Of a stretch of DNA of 64,000 nt, positions 17,947-28,144 are shown in pieces. Positions within the stretch are counted from its first letter, which is position 1, and every line of letters begins with the position of its first letter. This DNA comes from Clostridiales bacterium Firm_14 (GTDB lineage Bacteria; Bacillota; Clostridia; Saccharofermentanales; Saccharofermentanaceae): NCBI GenBank assembly GCA_001604135.1, contig LVAT01000005.1, forward strand, positions 148,394 through 212,393, read 5' to 3'. A program made the position numbers and the translations under genes. The notes under the pieces were generated by a model. It was given only the letters and a program-made list of their open reading frames with translations, did not search any database and was not told the DNA's origin.

Positions 17947-20070
17947 ATGGATGCCGCTTATTTATTCAACAAGGGCGAGAACTATATGAGCTATAAGTTC
18001 CTCGGAGCTCATCCCTATGAGGATGAGAACGGGAAGGGCTTCATATTCCGCGTTTGGGCTCCTAATGCAAGAATGGTCAGCGTAATGGGTGATTTCAATG
18101 ACTGGGATCCCAACGACTGCCAGATGTTTATGCTCGGTAAGACCGGCATTTGGGAACAGAAGGTTCCTGATGCTCAGCAGTGGGACAGGTACAAGTACAG
18201 AGTCATCGGTGCTGACAACAGGATCTACGAGAAGGGAGACCCCTTCGCAAGACATTTCGAGACTAGACCTAATAATGCGTCCATCATCTACGACCCTGAC
18301 GATTATATCTGGAACGATGATGAATTCTGCAAGAACCGTACGGATGCATTGGCACCTAAGCCGATCAACATCTATGAGATCCACTTAGGCTCATGGAGAA
18401 GACATCCTGACGGCAATTTCTTTACTTACAGGGAACTTGCGATAGACCTTGCAGATTACTGCAAGAAGATGCACTACACACATGTAGAGCTCATGCCCAT
18501 CTTGGAGCATCCTCTGGATGATTCATGGGGCTATCAGGTAACAGGCTACTATGCCGTTACATCAAGATTCGGAACACCTGCTGATTTCAAGTTCATGGTA
18601 GATGTCCTTCACCAGAACGGCATCTCCGTTATCCTTGACTGGGTTCCGGCTCACTTCCCGAAGAACATGGAAGGCCTTGTCAGATTTGACGGCACTCCCT
18701 GTTATGAATACGCAGATCCCAGGATTGGCGAGCACAGGGAATGGGGCACCTATGTTTTCGATTATTCCAAGAACGAAGTCATCTCGTTCCTGGTTTCCAA
18801 TGCGGTTTACTGGATCGATGAATATCATTTGGACGGTATCCGCGTTGACGCTGTATCTTCAATGCTCTACAGAGACTACGGAAGACAGCAGTATATTCCC
18901 AACAGGTTCGGCGGCAATGAGAATCTCGAAGCGATCGATTTCTTCAAGAGACTTAACTCAACGATCCGCAAGAACTATCCTCATGCAATGCTCATCGCAG
19001 AAGAGTCCACGGCATGGCCCAAGGTATCGCACCCCGTCGAGTTCGGCGGTCTGGGATTCACCCATAAGTGGAACATGGGCTGGATGCATGATACTTTGGA
19101 TTATTTCTCCACAGATTCTTATGCCAGAGCTTGGCATCACGATGAGTTCTGCTTCTCGATGATGTATGCATTCTCCGAGAACTACATCCTGAGCTTATCT
19201 CACGATGAGGTAGTTCACGGCAAGCATTCACTGATCGACAAGATGCCGGGCGATATCTGGAGAAAGTTCGCGTCACTCCGTACGATGATGATGTACCAGA
19301 TCAGCCATCCGGGCGGAAAGCTCAACTTCATGGGCGCTGAGTTCGGCCAGTTCATCGAGTGGCGTTTCTATGAGCAGCTCGAGTGGTTCTTGCTCGACTA
19401 CGAGTCACACCGCCTGCTCCAGAACTTCAACAGCGAACTTAACAAGTTCTACATCGAGAATCCCCAGATGTGGGAAGACGACCACACATGGGCAGGCTTC
19501 GAATGGATCGCTGCTGACGACACGAAGAACAACGTGTTTGTTTACAAGAGATCCTGTCCGGATCCCAAGAAAAATGATATTTACGTAGCGCTCAACATGG
19601 TGCCCCAGCCTCTTGAAGGCTATGAGATGCCTGTATATGAGCTCGGCACATATAAGATCGTCTTTAATACTGACGACATGTGCCACGGCGGTTCCGGATA
19701 TCCTACGGCTACTGATATGAACGGCTGCTTCGAAGCTATCGACGAGCCGCTAAATGGCAAGCCCTATAAGGTTAAGATCAACCTTCCTCCTTTGGCAGGT
19801 ATCTTCTTCATGAAGGTTAAAGATCCTGTTAAGAAGAGGACTAAGAAGGCTGAAAAGGCGGAGAAGGCTCCTGCTAAAAAGCCTGCCGCAAAGAAGTCTT
19901 CTGCAACGCCCGCTGCCAAGAAAACAGCTAAGACTGCTGCAGTGAAGGCAGCTAAGCCCGCTGTAAAGAAGGCAGTAAAGACAGAAGAAGCAAAGCCTGC
20001 GAAGAAGACGGCGGCAGCAAAGCCCGCAGCTCCCAAGAAGGCTCCCGCTAAAACGAAGAAAACAAAATAA
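17947..20070 (+). CDS. glgB: 1,4-alpha-glucan branching enzyme with H1-like tail
   Basis: A 707-residue GH13 branching enzyme that introduces alpha-1,6 branches into glycogen. A CBM48 domain (about 26-110) precedes the catalytic barrel. The four conserved regions are visible: DWVPAHF (231-237), DGIRVDAVSSM with nucleophile D301, AEEST with acid E352, and SHDEVVHGK with D420. An all-beta C-terminal domain ends near 625. Residues 628-707 form an extra tail made almost only of Lys, Ala, Pro and Thr, resembling the tails of histone H1 and mycobacterial HupB. Most GlgB proteins end without this. GGGAGG lies 13 bases upstream of ATG 17947. First gene of the glycogen operon. Confidence 0.95.
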   Translation: MDAAYLFNKGENYMSYKFLGAHPYEDENGKGFIFRVWAPNARMVSVMGDFNDWDPNDCQMFMLGKTGIWEQKVPDAQQWDRYKYRVIGADNRIYEKGDPFARHFETRPNNASIIYDPDDYIWNDDEFCKNRTDALAPKPINIYEIHLGSWRRHPDGNFFTYRELAIDLADYCKKMHYTHVELMPILEHPLDDSWGYQVTGYYAVTSRFGTPADFKFMVDVLHQNGISVILDWVPAHFPKNMEGLVRFDGTPCYEYADPRIGEHREWGTYVFDYSKNEVISFLVSNAVYWIDEYHLDGIRVDAVSSMLYRDYGRQQYIPNRFGGNENLEAIDFFKRLNSTIRKNYPHAMLIAEESTAWPKVSHPVEFGGLGFTHKWNMGWMHDTLDYFSTDSYARAWHHDEFCFSMMYAFSENYILSLSHDEVVHGKHSLIDKMPGDIWRKFASLRTMMMYQISHPGGKLNFMGAEFGQFIEWRFYEQLEWFLLDYESHRLLQNFNSELNKFYIENPQMWEDDHTWAGFEWIAADDTKNNVFVYKRSCPDPKKNDIYVALNMVPQPLEGYEMPVYELGTYKIVFNTDDMCHGGSGYPTATDMNGCFEAIDEPLNGKPYKVKINLPPLAGIFFMKVKDPVKKRTKKAEKAEKAPAKKPAAKKSSATPAAKKTAKTAAVKAAKPAVKKAVKTEEAKPAKKTAAAKPAAPKKAPAKTKKTK

Positions 20071-20094
20071 GCTCATATACGGAGGTAGTTCATT

Positions 20095-21354
20095 ATGGCA
20101 AGAACTGAAGTCGTTGCGATGATACTCGCAGGAGGACAGGGAAGCAGACTCGGTGTCCTGACCAAGACGGTAGCAAAACCGGCAGTTCCCTTTGGAAGCC
20201 GTTACAGGATAATCGATTTCCCGCTCTCTAACTGTGTAAACTCAGGCATAGAGATCGTTGGTGTTCTTACGCAGTATCAGCCGCTGGCTCTTAATACTTA
20301 CGTCGGTAACGGTCACCCTTGGGACCTCGACAGAAACAATGCAGGCGCTTACATCCTTCCGCCTTTCCAGAGTAATTCGGGCTCTGACTGGTATAAGGGT
20401 ACGGCAAATGCCATCTATCAGAATATGAGCTTTATCGATGACAACGATCCTGAATACGTTGTCATCCTTTCAGGCGACCACATCTATAAGATGGACTACG
20501 CAGCCATGCTGAAGGCTCATATCGAGAAGAACGCAGACGCTACGATCGCCGTATATGAAGTACCGTGGGATGAAGCTCCCAGATTCGGTATCCTCAACAC
20601 AAAGGATGACGATGTTATCGAAGAGTTCGAAGAAAAGCCCGCCAATCCTAAGAGCAATCTCGCTTCAATGGGCGTTTACATCTTCACATGGAGCGTATTA
20701 AGACAGGCTCTTATCGAAGATGAAGCGAATCCGAACTCCAACAACGACTTCGGTAAGAACATCGTTCCGAATCTCCTGGCCCAGGGAAAGAAGCTCTGCG
20801 CATACAGATTCGCAGGTTACTGGAAGGACGTTGGAACGATCTCATCCCTCTGGGAAACAAACATGGATATCCTTGATAAGCCTGAAGAGATCAACCTGGT
20901 CGACAGATCATGGAAGATCTTCTCCAGAAACCCTGTTAAGCCTTCACACTTCATCGGCTCAGGCGCTAAGGTCAAGAATTCGGCTCTTACGGACGGCTGC
21001 CGTATCTTCGGCGACGTAGAGCATTCGGTTCTCTCTGAATCCGTAATCGTAGAGAAGGGCGCTATCGTTAAGGACTGCGTTCTCATGCCGGGTGTTGTCG
21101 TCAAGGAAGGCGCACACATCGAGCGCTGCGTAATCGATCAGGGAACAGTTATCGGCAAGGACGTTCAGGCAGGAAGCTTCGTCGAGGGCGAAGGACCTTA
21201 CACCAACCATAAGATCTGTTCAGAAGGTATCTGTGTTTTCGAGCGCGGCCTGACGATCAAGGAAGGTGCGGTCATCCCTAAAAACAGCATGATCGATTCT
21301 GATCTGGAAGTACCCGAAGATTGCAAGATCATCGAGTCAAAATTCAGAGCATGA
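20095..21354 (+). CDS. glgC: Glucose-1-phosphate adenylyltransferase
   Basis: A 419-residue ADP-glucose pyrophosphorylase that makes ADP-glucose from ATP and glucose 1-phosphate, the committed step of bacterial glycogen synthesis. The N-terminal nucleotidyltransferase signature ([14 protein letters not shown], then KPAVPFG) and the DHIYKMDY substrate loop are intact, followed by a left-handed beta-helix with hexapeptide repeats (about 300-415). Length is normal. CGGAGG is 7-12 bases upstream of the ATG. It pairs with the GlgD homologue encoded 20 bases downstream, as in other Firmicutes, where GlgC is catalytic and GlgD tunes activity. Confidence 0.96.
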   Translation: MARTEVVAMILAGGQGSRLGVLTKTVAKPAVPFGSRYRIIDFPLSNCVNSGIEIVGVLTQYQPLALNTYVGNGHPWDLDRNNAGAYILPPFQSNSGSDWYKGTANAIYQNMSFIDDNDPEYVVILSGDHIYKMDYAAMLKAHIEKNADATIAVYEVPWDEAPRFGILNTKDDDVIEEFEEKPANPKSNLASMGVYIFTWSVLRQALIEDEANPNSNNDFGKNIVPNLLAQGKKLCAYRFAGYWKDVGTISSLWETNMDILDKPEEINLVDRSWKIFSRNPVKPSHFIGSGAKVKNSALTDGCRIFGDVEHSVLSESVIVEKGAIVKDCVLMPGVVVKEGAHIERCVIDQGTVIGKDVQAGSFVEGEGPYTNHKICSEGICVFERGLTIKEGAVIPKNSMIDSDLEVPEDCKIIESKFRA

Positions 21355-21374
21355 GGTAAAGGAGATTAAGACAT

Positions 21375-22484
21375 ATGTTTAATAATGCGATGGGCCTTAT
21401 CCTGGCCGACAACAAAAAGATATCTCTGGGCGAGCTCTCCAATCCTCGCGCGCTTTCCGCCATGCCTTTCGGCGGAAGATACAGGATCATCGACTTCATG
21501 TTATCCAACATGGTCAATTCAGGCGTAAAGAACGTCGGACTTCTTACGTACAACAAGTATAAGTCCCTGATGGACCACACCGGCACAGGCGGTGCCTGGT
21601 CACTGGACAGAAAGAATGATGGTCTTCACATCCTGCCGCCTTACGTTAACTCTGAGGCAACGAACATCAGCTCTGACGAAGAGCTCACGGGCGTTATCGA
21701 CTTCTTAAGACAGTCCAGGACACCTTATGTTATCGTTGCAGGCGCTAACGTTATCCTCAACACGACATTCGATTCTTTCATCAAGTCACATGAGGAGTCA
21801 GGCGCTGACATTTCAGTTATGTATAACCGTGACGGCACTAAGTACGGCAATCCTTCTTACATACTCGATATCGACGATGACGGCTTTGTTAGAGACATGC
21901 TCTACAATCCCGCAAAGGCTACTTCACCTAAGTGCTCGCTTGGTATCCTGTGCCTCAGAAGAGACCTCCTGATCGATATCCTCGCACGTCAGATGGCACA
22001 CGGCCAGAGCCACTTCGGTATCCACTCCATCGTTAAGATGTTTGACGAGTTCAAGGTGCACGGATTCGAGTATTCCGGCGTAGTCTTGAGGATCAACAGC
22101 GTTCAGAGCTACTTCAACGCTTCAATGTCACTTCTTACAGATTCGGTCCGAAATGACCTGTTCTGGAGCGGAAAGCCTATCTATACTAAGGTCAAGGACG
22201 AGGCCCCGACACTTTACTTCGACAACGCCGAGATGAGCGATTCGATCGTATCCGACGGCTGCCGCATCTATGGTAAGGTAGAGAGCTCAGTCATATTCAG
22301 AAGTGTTACGATCGCAAAGAACACAACTATCAAGAATTGCGTTATCATGCAGGACGTTCACATTTCTGAGAACTGCCATCTCGAAAACGTTATCTTGGAC
22401 AAGAACGCTTTCGTTAGACCCGGCGTAAGACTTGTCGGACATCCCGACTATCCTATTGTCATAGGAAAAGGAGCAGGTATCTGA
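21375..22484 (+). CDS. glgD: GlgD subunit of ADP-glucose pyrophosphorylase
   Basis: A 369-residue homologue of GlgC. The nucleotidyltransferase core is recognisable (PFGGRYRIIDFMLSNMVNSG), but the first loop reads ILADNKKISLGEL instead of the LAGGxGxRL of active enzymes, as expected for the regulatory GlgD type. It retains the left-handed beta-helix at the C-terminus. In Bacillus-type systems GlgC-GlgD heterotetramers are the active form. AAAGGAGA lies 10 bases upstream of the ATG. It is followed by glgA after 2 bases. Confidence 0.93.
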   Translation: MFNNAMGLILADNKKISLGELSNPRALSAMPFGGRYRIIDFMLSNMVNSGVKNVGLLTYNKYKSLMDHTGTGGAWSLDRKNDGLHILPPYVNSEATNISSDEELTGVIDFLRQSRTPYVIVAGANVILNTTFDSFIKSHEESGADISVMYNRDGTKYGNPSYILDIDDDGFVRDMLYNPAKATSPKCSLGILCLRRDLLIDILARQMAHGQSHFGIHSIVKMFDEFKVHGFEYSGVVLRINSVQSYFNASMSLLTDSVRNDLFWSGKPIYTKVKDEAPTLYFDNAEMSDSIVSDGCRIYGKVESSVIFRSVTIAKNTTIKNCVIMQDVHISENCHLENVILDKNAFVRPGVRLVGHPDYPIVIGKGAGI

Positions 22485-22486
22485 TT

Positions 22487-24184
22487 ATGGAAAAAAACAT
22501 CAAAGTATTGTTCGCATCGTCCGAGTGCAGTCCGTTCGTTAAAGTCGGGGGCCTCGCTGACGTTGTAGGCAGCCTGCCTGTAGAGCTTAATAAGCAGGGC
22601 GTTGATGCACGTGTTATTATCCCGCTCTACAAGAAGATCAAGGTTAAGTACAGCGACAAACTCCAGTTCCTCGGTTGGAAGATGGTTCATATGGGATGGA
22701 GGTCTCTTTATGCAGGCCTGTTCTCGTTGGAAGTAAACGGCGTTGTTTTCTACTTCATCGATAACGAATACTATTTCAACTTCGACCAGATCTATGTTGA
22801 TTATGTTTTCGACATCGAGCGTTATTGCTTCTATCAGAGAGCAGTTCTGGACTTCATGGGCGACTTCATGAACTTCGAACCTAATGTCCTCCACTGCAAC
22901 GACTGGCAGACGGGCATGATGCCTATGCTCCTTGACTGTCACTTCAAGAAGAACGGCTATCACACCAACGTTCAGACTGTTTACACGATCCATAACCTCA
23001 AGTATCAGGGCGTTCATTCAATCGACGTCGTAAGAGAGATGTTAGATCTCCCTGACGATTACTTAAGAGAGGATTTCTGCATCAAGGATAAGGCCATCAA
23101 CTTCATGAAGGCCGGCATCGTATTCTCCAACTCGGTTACTACGGTATCTCCGACATATGCATATGAGATCATGACAGACTACTACGGCGAGGGCCTGAAC
23201 TATACTTTGCAGAAGTATGCTTACAAGGTATCGGGCATCATCAACGGCATGAACGATCTCGAGTACGATCCTTCGAAGGATGACAAGATCCCGATGAAGT
23301 ATTCGGTCAAGAACTACAAGGAAGGCAAGGCTGCGTGCAAGAAGTCACTGCAGGAGCAGCTTAAGCTCGAAGTCAATCCCGGTGCTCCTCTTTGCGCAAT
23401 GATCTCACGTCTCGTAGACCAGAAGGGATTAGATCTCCTGCTCTATGTTCTTGAGGAAATGCTCTACGACGGAATGCAGGTAGTAATCCTCGGTACGGGC
23501 GATCCTTACTATGAGAGAGCTCTCGTAGACATCGCCAACCGCAATCCGGGCAAGATGTGCGCATGCATCGATTTTGACAGCGGCCTCGCTCATACGATCT
23601 ATGCAGCATCGGATATCTTCCTCATGCCGAGTATCTTCGAGCCCTGCGGCCTCTCACAGCTCTGCTCCATGGCATATGGTTCAGTTCCTGTAGTAAGAGA
23701 GACGGGCGGTCTTAAGGATACTGTAACGCCTTATAATGAGTACACAGGCGAAGGAAACGGATTCTCATTTGCCAACATCAATGCCCATGAGTTCTTGTTC
23801 GTTACCAAGTATGCTGCAGATATCTACCGTCATCATCCTGATGTATGGAACAAGCTCATCGAAGTCGGCATGAAGGGTGACTACTCATGGAAGAAGAGCG
23901 CTGGCGAGTATGCAGGCCTCTATTCATTGATCACAGGCATCCCGAGGGTCGAAGTCAAGCCTGAAGCTCCTGCCAAGGAAGCGAAAAAGGAAGCTCCGGC
24001 AAAGGCTGAGAAACCCGTAGAGAAGAAGGCTGAGAAGAAGCCTGCGGCAAAGAAGGAAACAGAAAAGAAGGCTCCTGCCAAAAAGCCTGCTGCAAAGAAG
24101 GCACCGGCCAAGAAGCCCGCAGCTAAGAAAGCTCCGGAAAAGGCCGTAGAGAAGAAGCCTGAAGAGAAGGAGAAGAAAGACTGA
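22487..24184 (+). CDS. glgA: Glycogen synthase (ADP-glucose) with H1-like tail
   Basis: A 565-residue GT5 glycosyltransferase that elongates alpha-1,4-glucan from ADP-glucose. The KVGGLADVVGSLP loop near the N-terminus (about 20-32), the ISRLVDQKGLDLL region and the FEPCGLSQLCSM motif containing the conserved Glu are all present. The catalytic protein ends at about residue 487. Residues 488-565 form an extra Lys/Glu/Ala/Pro tail with repeats of APAKKPAAKK. GlgB of the same operon has an analogous tail, whereas GlgC and GlgD do not. AAAAGGAGC upstream gives the ribosome site. The stop codon overlaps the start of the next gene by one base. Confidence 0.95.
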   Translation: MEKNIKVLFASSECSPFVKVGGLADVVGSLPVELNKQGVDARVIIPLYKKIKVKYSDKLQFLGWKMVHMGWRSLYAGLFSLEVNGVVFYFIDNEYYFNFDQIYVDYVFDIERYCFYQRAVLDFMGDFMNFEPNVLHCNDWQTGMMPMLLDCHFKKNGYHTNVQTVYTIHNLKYQGVHSIDVVREMLDLPDDYLREDFCIKDKAINFMKAGIVFSNSVTTVSPTYAYEIMTDYYGEGLNYTLQKYAYKVSGIINGMNDLEYDPSKDDKIPMKYSVKNYKEGKAACKKSLQEQLKLEVNPGAPLCAMISRLVDQKGLDLLLYVLEEMLYDGMQVVILGTGDPYYERALVDIANRNPGKMCACIDFDSGLAHTIYAASDIFLMPSIFEPCGLSQLCSMAYGSVPVVRETGGLKDTVTPYNEYTGEGNGFSFANINAHEFLFVTKYAADIYRHHPDVWNKLIEVGMKGDYSWKKSAGEYAGLYSLITGIPRVEVKPEAPAKEAKKEAPAKAEKPVEKKAEKKPAAKKETEKKAPAKKPAAKKAPAKKPAAKKAPEKAVEKKPEEKEKKD

Positions 24185-26298
24185 TGTCTGATAAGACACA
24201 GACTGATTCAAGAGAGTTTACAAAGGCGCGGTGCATTCATGCATCGCGCCTTCCTGAGTACAGGCAGCCTTTTGGAGCAAGGCCCTGTGCTTCATATGTC
24301 GATATCTTTTTCGACACATATAAGGAAGCTTCAAACGTAACGTTCTGCTATACGTACGGACTTTATAATTTCACGTATCATGAAGAACCGATGTATTCGG
24401 TATCAGGCCTCGGAAGATATCATGTCAATCTCATGCTTCCATCTGAGCCGTCGATACTGTTCTACTGGTTCAGGTTCAATTGCCCGGGTGATCTTTCCGA
24501 TCTTCCCGAAGGCCTTGGTGATAAGAATAATCCGTGCCAGACGCTGTATTATGGCGCAGGATCAGATACGAAGGACGGCGAAGGCACGCTCTATAACGAT
24601 CCTCCGAGAGTAGGCGCTGAAGAGGATAAGTATCCTTACGCATTCCAGATAACCGTTTACAACAAAGATTTCAAGACGCCCGGATTCTTAAAGGGTGCCA
24701 TGATGTATCAGATATTCCCGGACAGATTTGCGAGGGATACCTCCTTTAACTATCAGAAGATGACATCGACCGATGACAGGTCTGAGCGAATATACCACGA
24801 AGACTGGTATGAGGACGTTGATACGAAGGGCAAGCCTGAGACAGGTTATCTTGCCTGCGATTTCTACGGCGGAAGCCTCAAGGGTATTGAGGAGAAGCTC
24901 GATTACCTGAAAGAACTCGGCATTACGGTCCTCTACCTGAATCCGATATTTGAGGCAAGGTCCTCTCACAGATACGATACGGCTGATTATCTTAATGTCG
25001 ATCCCATCCTTGGCGGTACGACGGCTTTCATGAGCCTTCAGAACGCCTGCAGGGAGAAAGGCATAAAGATCATATTGGACGGTGTATTCAGCCACACGGG
25101 CGCCGATTCCAGGTATTTCAACAAGTTTGACAGATATGAGGGCGTGGGCGCTTACAAAGCCTTCGAAAAGGGCGAGGAGAGCCGTTTCCGCTCCTGGTAT
25201 AACTTCTTCAGGAACAGCGACGGCTCAGTCGGCTACGATTCATGGTGGGGGTTCCCCGATCTCCCGAACATCAATGAGGATGACCTGGCGTACAGGAACT
25301 TCATCTTCGGCAAGGACGGAGTAGTTGATACATGGATCTCCAGAGGCGCATCAGGCTTCAGGCTCGACGTATCAGACGAGCTTCCGGACAGCTTCATCAG
25401 ACAGATGAGGACCACGGTCAAGGAGAAGACGGGCGGAGAAGGTGCCGTCATCGGCGAAGTCTGGGAAGATGCTTCAAATAAGTGCAGCTACGGCAATTAC
25501 CGTGACTTCATGCTCGGCAATACCCACGATTCAGTAATGGGCTATACATTCAGGCACATACTTCTGGATTTCCTCGCAGGTTATATCGACGCTGATATCG
25601 CAAACACCAGATTCGAGGGGTTCCGTGAGCGCTATCCTAAGGAAGCTTACTATTCCATGATGAACCTCGTGTCCTCGCATGACGTTCCCAGGATAATGAC
25701 GATGCTCTCGAGGCCTGAAGATACCGACGACCGTGACATCCAGAGAGGCTTTAAGGTCGATCCGATGTATTACGATACGGTATCGGCTTTGTCGAAGATG
25801 GCCTTTGCTTTCCAGACATGCTACATTGGCGCTTCCTGCATCTATTATGGCGACGAGATCCTGATGGAAGGATATAAGGATCCTTTCAACAGAAGGACTT
25901 ATCCCTGGAACAGGGTAGATCAGAAGCAGCAGGATGCCCTTGCCTTCTTCAAGCGCGTGGCGAGGATCAGGACCGAGAACCAGTGCCTTAAGACCGGTTA
26001 CTATAAGACCCTTATGGCTGAAGGCGGCACATTTGCCTTTGTAAGATACCTTAAGGAGGGCAGGGATGCCTTCGGTAATGAGGCTTCGGGCAGCAGGGCC
26101 ATAGTATTCGTGATGAACAGGTCAGATAAGCCTGTATTTGTCGACGTAACGGAGCATTACGGGACCTATGAGTGCAGGAATGCCCATGACATATCTGACA
26201 TCCACCCGGTATCTGAGCAGTTCGTTCTGGGAGGCATCACGGGCGGCACGAGGAGGACAGGGATCAGGCCGTTCGGTACCGCATTTTTGCTTTACTAA
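24184..26298 (+). CDS. GH13 alpha-glucosidase / neopullulanase-like enzyme
   Basis: A 704-residue cytoplasmic (no signal peptide) GH13 enzyme. An N-terminal beta domain (about 20-160) is followed by the alpha-amylase barrel starting at GAMMYQIFPDRFARD. Conserved regions: DGVFSHTG (299-306), GFRLDVSDEL with nucleophile D395, GEVWEDAS with acid E425, and SSHD with D500. The sequence around QIFPDRF and GFPDLPNINE is characteristic of maltogenic amylase/neopullulanase-type members. It probably trims or degrades alpha-glucans, for instance glycogen-derived dextrins. ATG 24184 overlaps the glgA stop codon by one base, so it is the last gene of the glycogen operon. The exact bond specificity cannot be told from sequence. 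Confidence 0.88.
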   Translation: MSDKTQTDSREFTKARCIHASRLPEYRQPFGARPCASYVDIFFDTYKEASNVTFCYTYGLYNFTYHEEPMYSVSGLGRYHVNLMLPSEPSILFYWFRFNCPGDLSDLPEGLGDKNNPCQTLYYGAGSDTKDGEGTLYNDPPRVGAEEDKYPYAFQITVYNKDFKTPGFLKGAMMYQIFPDRFARDTSFNYQKMTSTDDRSERIYHEDWYEDVDTKGKPETGYLACDFYGGSLKGIEEKLDYLKELGITVLYLNPIFEARSSHRYDTADYLNVDPILGGTTAFMSLQNACREKGIKIILDGVFSHTGADSRYFNKFDRYEGVGAYKAFEKGEESRFRSWYNFFRNSDGSVGYDSWWGFPDLPNINEDDLAYRNFIFGKDGVVDTWISRGASGFRLDVSDELPDSFIRQMRTTVKEKTGGEGAVIGEVWEDASNKCSYGNYRDFMLGNTHDSVMGYTFRHILLDFLAGYIDADIANTRFEGFRERYPKEAYYSMMNLVSSHDVPRIMTMLSRPEDTDDRDIQRGFKVDPMYYDTVSALSKMAFAFQTCYIGASCIYYGDEILMEGYKDPFNRRTYPWNRVDQKQQDALAFFKRVARIRTENQCLKTGYYKTLMAEGGTFAFVRYLKEGRDAFGNEASGSRAIVFVMNRSDKPVFVDVTEHYGTYECRNAHDISDIHPVSEQFVLGGITGGTRRTGIRPFGTAFLLY

Positions 26299-26311
26299 AT
26301 CCTCAAGATTC

Positions 26312-26369
26312 TTGTATTGATTTTTTAATTTATTGCTATAATCTAAATGCCGACCTTAAAGTCGGCATT
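26312..26369 (+). promoter_or_regulatory. Extended -10 promoter and hairpin before the CapA-like gene
   Basis: A TATAAT (26337-26342) preceded by TG at the extended -10 position follows a TTGTAT-like -35 (26312-26317). At the expected RNA start lies a perfect 9-bp hairpin, AATGCCGAC-CTTAA-AGTCGGCATT with small loop (about 26346-26369). It may be a 5' leader hairpin of the capA-like mRNA or the terminator of the glycogen operon; the T-rich run after it is short and interrupted. Confidence 0.45.
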
Positions 26370-26397
26370 TCTAATTTCTTGAAAGGTAGCGCCGCCA

Positions 26398-27549
26398 GTG
26401 AAGAATACCCGTTTTAGCCAGACTCTGAAGCTGCTCCTGACCACGGTTCTGGTAACCGCAATGTCAGCAAACATAGCAGCTTGCAACAGCGCAGGCACGG
26501 GAGAGACTCTCGATACTCTGGGCACTTTAGATACAGACGTAGCTCAGTCAGCTGCTACCACGGTGGTGCTTGAGACAGTTTCAACTGATCCGACACCTTC
26601 TTCCACACCGACAAACACTCCGACACCTTCGCCGACTCTGGCTCCTGAAGACCGTGTTGTTACAGTGTCTTTTGCAGGCGACTGCACGCTGACTCAGGAT
26701 TACAGGTCGGGAAACAAGTCTTTTGACAAGAAGGTCAACGGCGACATGGAATACTGCTTCCAGAACGCTGCCGAGATGTTCAAGAATGATGACATGACCC
26801 TCGTAAATCTCGAAAATCCCGTCACTGACAAGACTTCACACAAGAATAACCAGTATGTTTTCCGCATGAATCCCACTGACCTGGAGATGCTTACAAAGGC
26901 AGGCATCGAGGCCGTCAACATCGCAAATAACCACATGATGGACTTCTGGGAGGACGGCGTTAAGGACACCAGAAAGAACCTGGATGACAAGGGAATATTG
27001 TGGAGTGACGATAAATACACTTCAATGTTTACAACAAGCAAGGGCATCAAGATCGGCATGGTAGGTCTGGGAAATGATACCAACGTATCAGCCGTAACCG
27101 GGCTGATCGACAAATTAAAAGAAGACGGCGCGTCAATAATCATTGCTTCCTGCCATTTCGGTGCTGAGGGCGTTTACGAGCCTACCGCAAGGCAGAAGAA
27201 AGTAGCCCACGAGCTCATAGATTACGGCGTTGACATCGTTGTCGGAACGCACCCTCACAGGCTCCAGCCGATAGAGAAGTATAAGGACCATTACATCTTT
27301 TATTCACTCTCGAACTTTTGTTTTGGTGGAAATTACTCATTAAAAGACCCCGATTCTGTAATAATTCAATGCGATTTTGTTATGGACGAGGGTGGCTCAA
27401 AATGCGTAGACTATAGACTGAGGGTTTTTCCTTATTCTCAAACATCAACAAGACCCGGAAATGACTTTTGCCCTAAGCCCTATGCTTGGGAATCGGAGGA
27501 CTATTTCAGGGTCATGAAGCGTCTGGAATGGGCGCAGGGCGACGAATAG
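26398..27549 (+). CDS. CapA-like (poly-gamma-glutamate synthesis type) lipoprotein
   Basis: A 383-residue protein with a lipoprotein signal peptide ending IAAC (lipid-modified Cys29), a Thr/Pro/Ser linker (about 30-80) and a CapA/PgsA-type metallophosphatase-like domain (about 85-370). Visible motifs are FAGDCTLT, NLENPVTD, NIANNHMMDF, ASCHFGAE and VGTHPHRLQP, which supply likely metal ligands. CapA homologues take part in polyglutamate capsule export or envelope phosphoester chemistry; many are single genes of unknown role, and no capB/capC is nearby. The GTG start is supported by GAAAGG upstream and by the well-formed signal peptide it gives. It ends 30 bases before purE. Confidence 0.85.
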   Translation: MKNTRFSQTLKLLLTTVLVTAMSANIAACNSAGTGETLDTLGTLDTDVAQSAATTVVLETVSTDPTPSSTPTNTPTPSPTLAPEDRVVTVSFAGDCTLTQDYRSGNKSFDKKVNGDMEYCFQNAAEMFKNDDMTLVNLENPVTDKTSHKNNQYVFRMNPTDLEMLTKAGIEAVNIANNHMMDFWEDGVKDTRKNLDDKGILWSDDKYTSMFTTSKGIKIGMVGLGNDTNVSAVTGLIDKLKEDGASIIIASCHFGAEGVYEPTARQKKVAHELIDYGVDIVVGTHPHRLQPIEKYKDHYIFYSLSNFCFGGNYSLKDPDSVIIQCDFVMDEGGSKCVDYRLRVFPYSQTSTRPGNDFCPKPYAWESEDYFRVMKRLEWAQGDE

Positions 27550-27579
27550 TCCAATAATTTTATAGGCAGGTAACAGATC

Positions 27580-28086
27580 ATGGCTGATGGCAAAGTTTTG
27601 GTAGTAATGGGTTCCGATTCAGATTTCCCTGTAATGGAAGGTTGTTTTAAGATGCTGAACAAGTTCGGCGTAGAGTTTAAGGCAACGGTTGCCTCAGCAC
27701 ACAGAACACCTGACAAAGCAATGGCACTTGCCAGAGGCGCAGAGGCAGAGGGCTTTAAGGTCATCATCGCTGCTGCAGGCCTTGCAGCTCACTTGGGCGG
27801 CGTTCTGGCTGCCAACACAGCACTCCCCGTAATCGGTGTACCTTGCAAAGGCGGCGCTCTCGCAGGTGTTGATGCTCTTTATGCAACTGTTCAGATGCCT
27901 ACGGGCATTCCGGTAGCTACGGTTGCGATAGACGGCGGCTCCAATGCGGCTATCCTCGCATGCCAGATGCTCGCCATCTCTGATCCTGAACTTATGCAGA
28001 AGATCAAGGATTACAAGGCAGGCCTCGCTTCATCGGTTGAGGAGAGAGATGCCAGACTTCAGCAGAAGATCGCCGAGATGAATTAA
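27580..28086 (+). CDS. purE: N5-carboxyaminoimidazole ribonucleotide mutase
   Basis: A 168-residue class I PurE that converts N5-CAIR to CAIR in purine synthesis. Family motifs are clear: VVMGSDSDFP at the N-terminus, SAHRTPDKA containing the active-site His, and AGLAAHLGGVLAANT. Length is normal. AGGTAAC lies 7 bases upstream of the ATG. It heads a row of purine genes (purF, purN, purO-like, AICAR transformylase). No PurR box or purine riboswitch was recognised in the 30 bases before it. Confidence 0.95.
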   Translation: MADGKVLVVMGSDSDFPVMEGCFKMLNKFGVEFKATVASAHRTPDKAMALARGAEAEGFKVIIAAAGLAAHLGGVLAANTALPVIGVPCKGGALAGVDALYATVQMPTGIPVATVAIDGGSNAAILACQMLAISDPELMQKIKDYKAGLASSVEERDARLQQKIAEMN

Positions 28087-28144
28087 TCGATACTGAGAAA
28101 TCATTATCTATAGAACAATTTGAGAAAAGGACGGCTATAAGCAG

